Assembly (NCBI GenBank): GCA_013694495.1 | Contig: JACDCH010000406.1 | Span: 1-5,471, forward strand | Length of the DNA: 5,471 nt | DNA from: Acidimicrobiia bacterium | Lineage (GTDB): Bacteria; Actinomycetota; Acidimicrobiia; Acidimicrobiales; JACDCH01 | Direction: 5' to 3' | Shown here: piece after piece, positions 5,349 through 5,471 of the stretch | Layout: every line of letters starts with the position of its first letter | How positions within the stretch are numbered: the first letter of the stretch is position 1 | Position numbers and translations under genes: made by a program | The notes under the pieces: model-generated | The model's input: only the letters and a program-made list of their open reading frames with translations | What the model was told of the DNA's origin: nothing | Database searches by the model: none

Positions 5349-5360
5349 GCAGCGGCCGTT

Positions 5361-5471
5361 CTAGCCGGTGCCCGCGGCGTGGGCCCCGACGTTGTCGATG
5401 AGCCGGGCCCGGCCGAAGCGGGCCGCGCCGAGCAGCCGCAGCTCGCCGGCCAGTGGGTCGACGGGCTGCAC
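5361..5471 (-). CDS. panC: Pantothenate synthetase, C-terminal end (cut by window edge)
   Basis: PanC joins pantoate and beta-alanine with ATP to form pantothenate, the substrate of the CoaX encoded downstream. Only the last 36 residues are visible, ending at a TAG (5363-5361). The segment LRLLGAARFGRARLIDN matches the conserved C-terminal pattern of the family, where (L)L-x-A-A-R-x-G-x-T/A-R-L-(I/L)-D-N precedes a short variable tail, here VGAHAAGTG. The HIGH-like ATP-binding and other catalytic motifs lie outside the window, so the call rests on this tail and on the neighbourhood with coaX and nadB. The 12-nt gap to nadB suggests one transcript. Confidence 0.85.
   Translation of the reverse strand: MQPVDPLAGELRLLGAARFGRARLIDNVGAHAAGTG

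Overview
This is a very GC-rich stretch (roughly 70% GC by eye). It carries a compact, one-directional cluster of housekeeping genes, all on the minus strand. Gene content and order (panC, nadB, nadC, coaX, lysS) together with near-exclusive G/C at third codon positions point to a high-GC actinobacterium. A deep-branching actinobacterial lineage is possible, but the sequence alone cannot fix the taxon. The panC ... coaX ... lysS framework resembles the mycobacterial panC-panD-coaX-lysS neighbourhood (recalled, not searched), with nadB-nadC lying where panD sits there.

Layout in the direction of transcription (right to left): the last 36 codons of pantothenate synthetase (panC, 5471-5361); L-aspartate oxidase (nadB, 5348-3780) 12 nt later; a structured 122-nt gap (3779-3658) with two inverted repeats and a possible 11-codon leader peptide ending 1 nt before the next start; quinolinate phosphoribosyltransferase (nadC, 3657-2791); an 81-nt gap with a GC-rich inverted repeat; type III pantothenate kinase (coaX, 2709-1906); about 320 nt of repeat-rich DNA (1905-1587) with two diverged copies of one element; lysyl-tRNA synthetase class II (lysS, 1586-177); a short tail resembling the C-terminus of a VOC/glyoxalase-family protein (180-121); and the start of an unidentified gene (71-1) behind a strong ribosome binding site.

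The genes belong to cofactor supply. PanC and CoaX act in the pantothenate-to-coenzyme A route. NadB and NadC provide the first and third steps of de novo NAD synthesis from aspartate; the second-step enzyme NadA is not in the window. LysS charges tRNA-Lys and is linked by position rather than pathway.

I see no mobile element, CRISPR array, RNA gene or clearly new multi-gene system. The signals most worth a second look are the leader-peptide/hairpin arrangement before nadC, the duplicated hairpin-bearing repeat before lysS, two unusual residues in NadB motifs, and the VOC-like remnant fused against the lysS stop.
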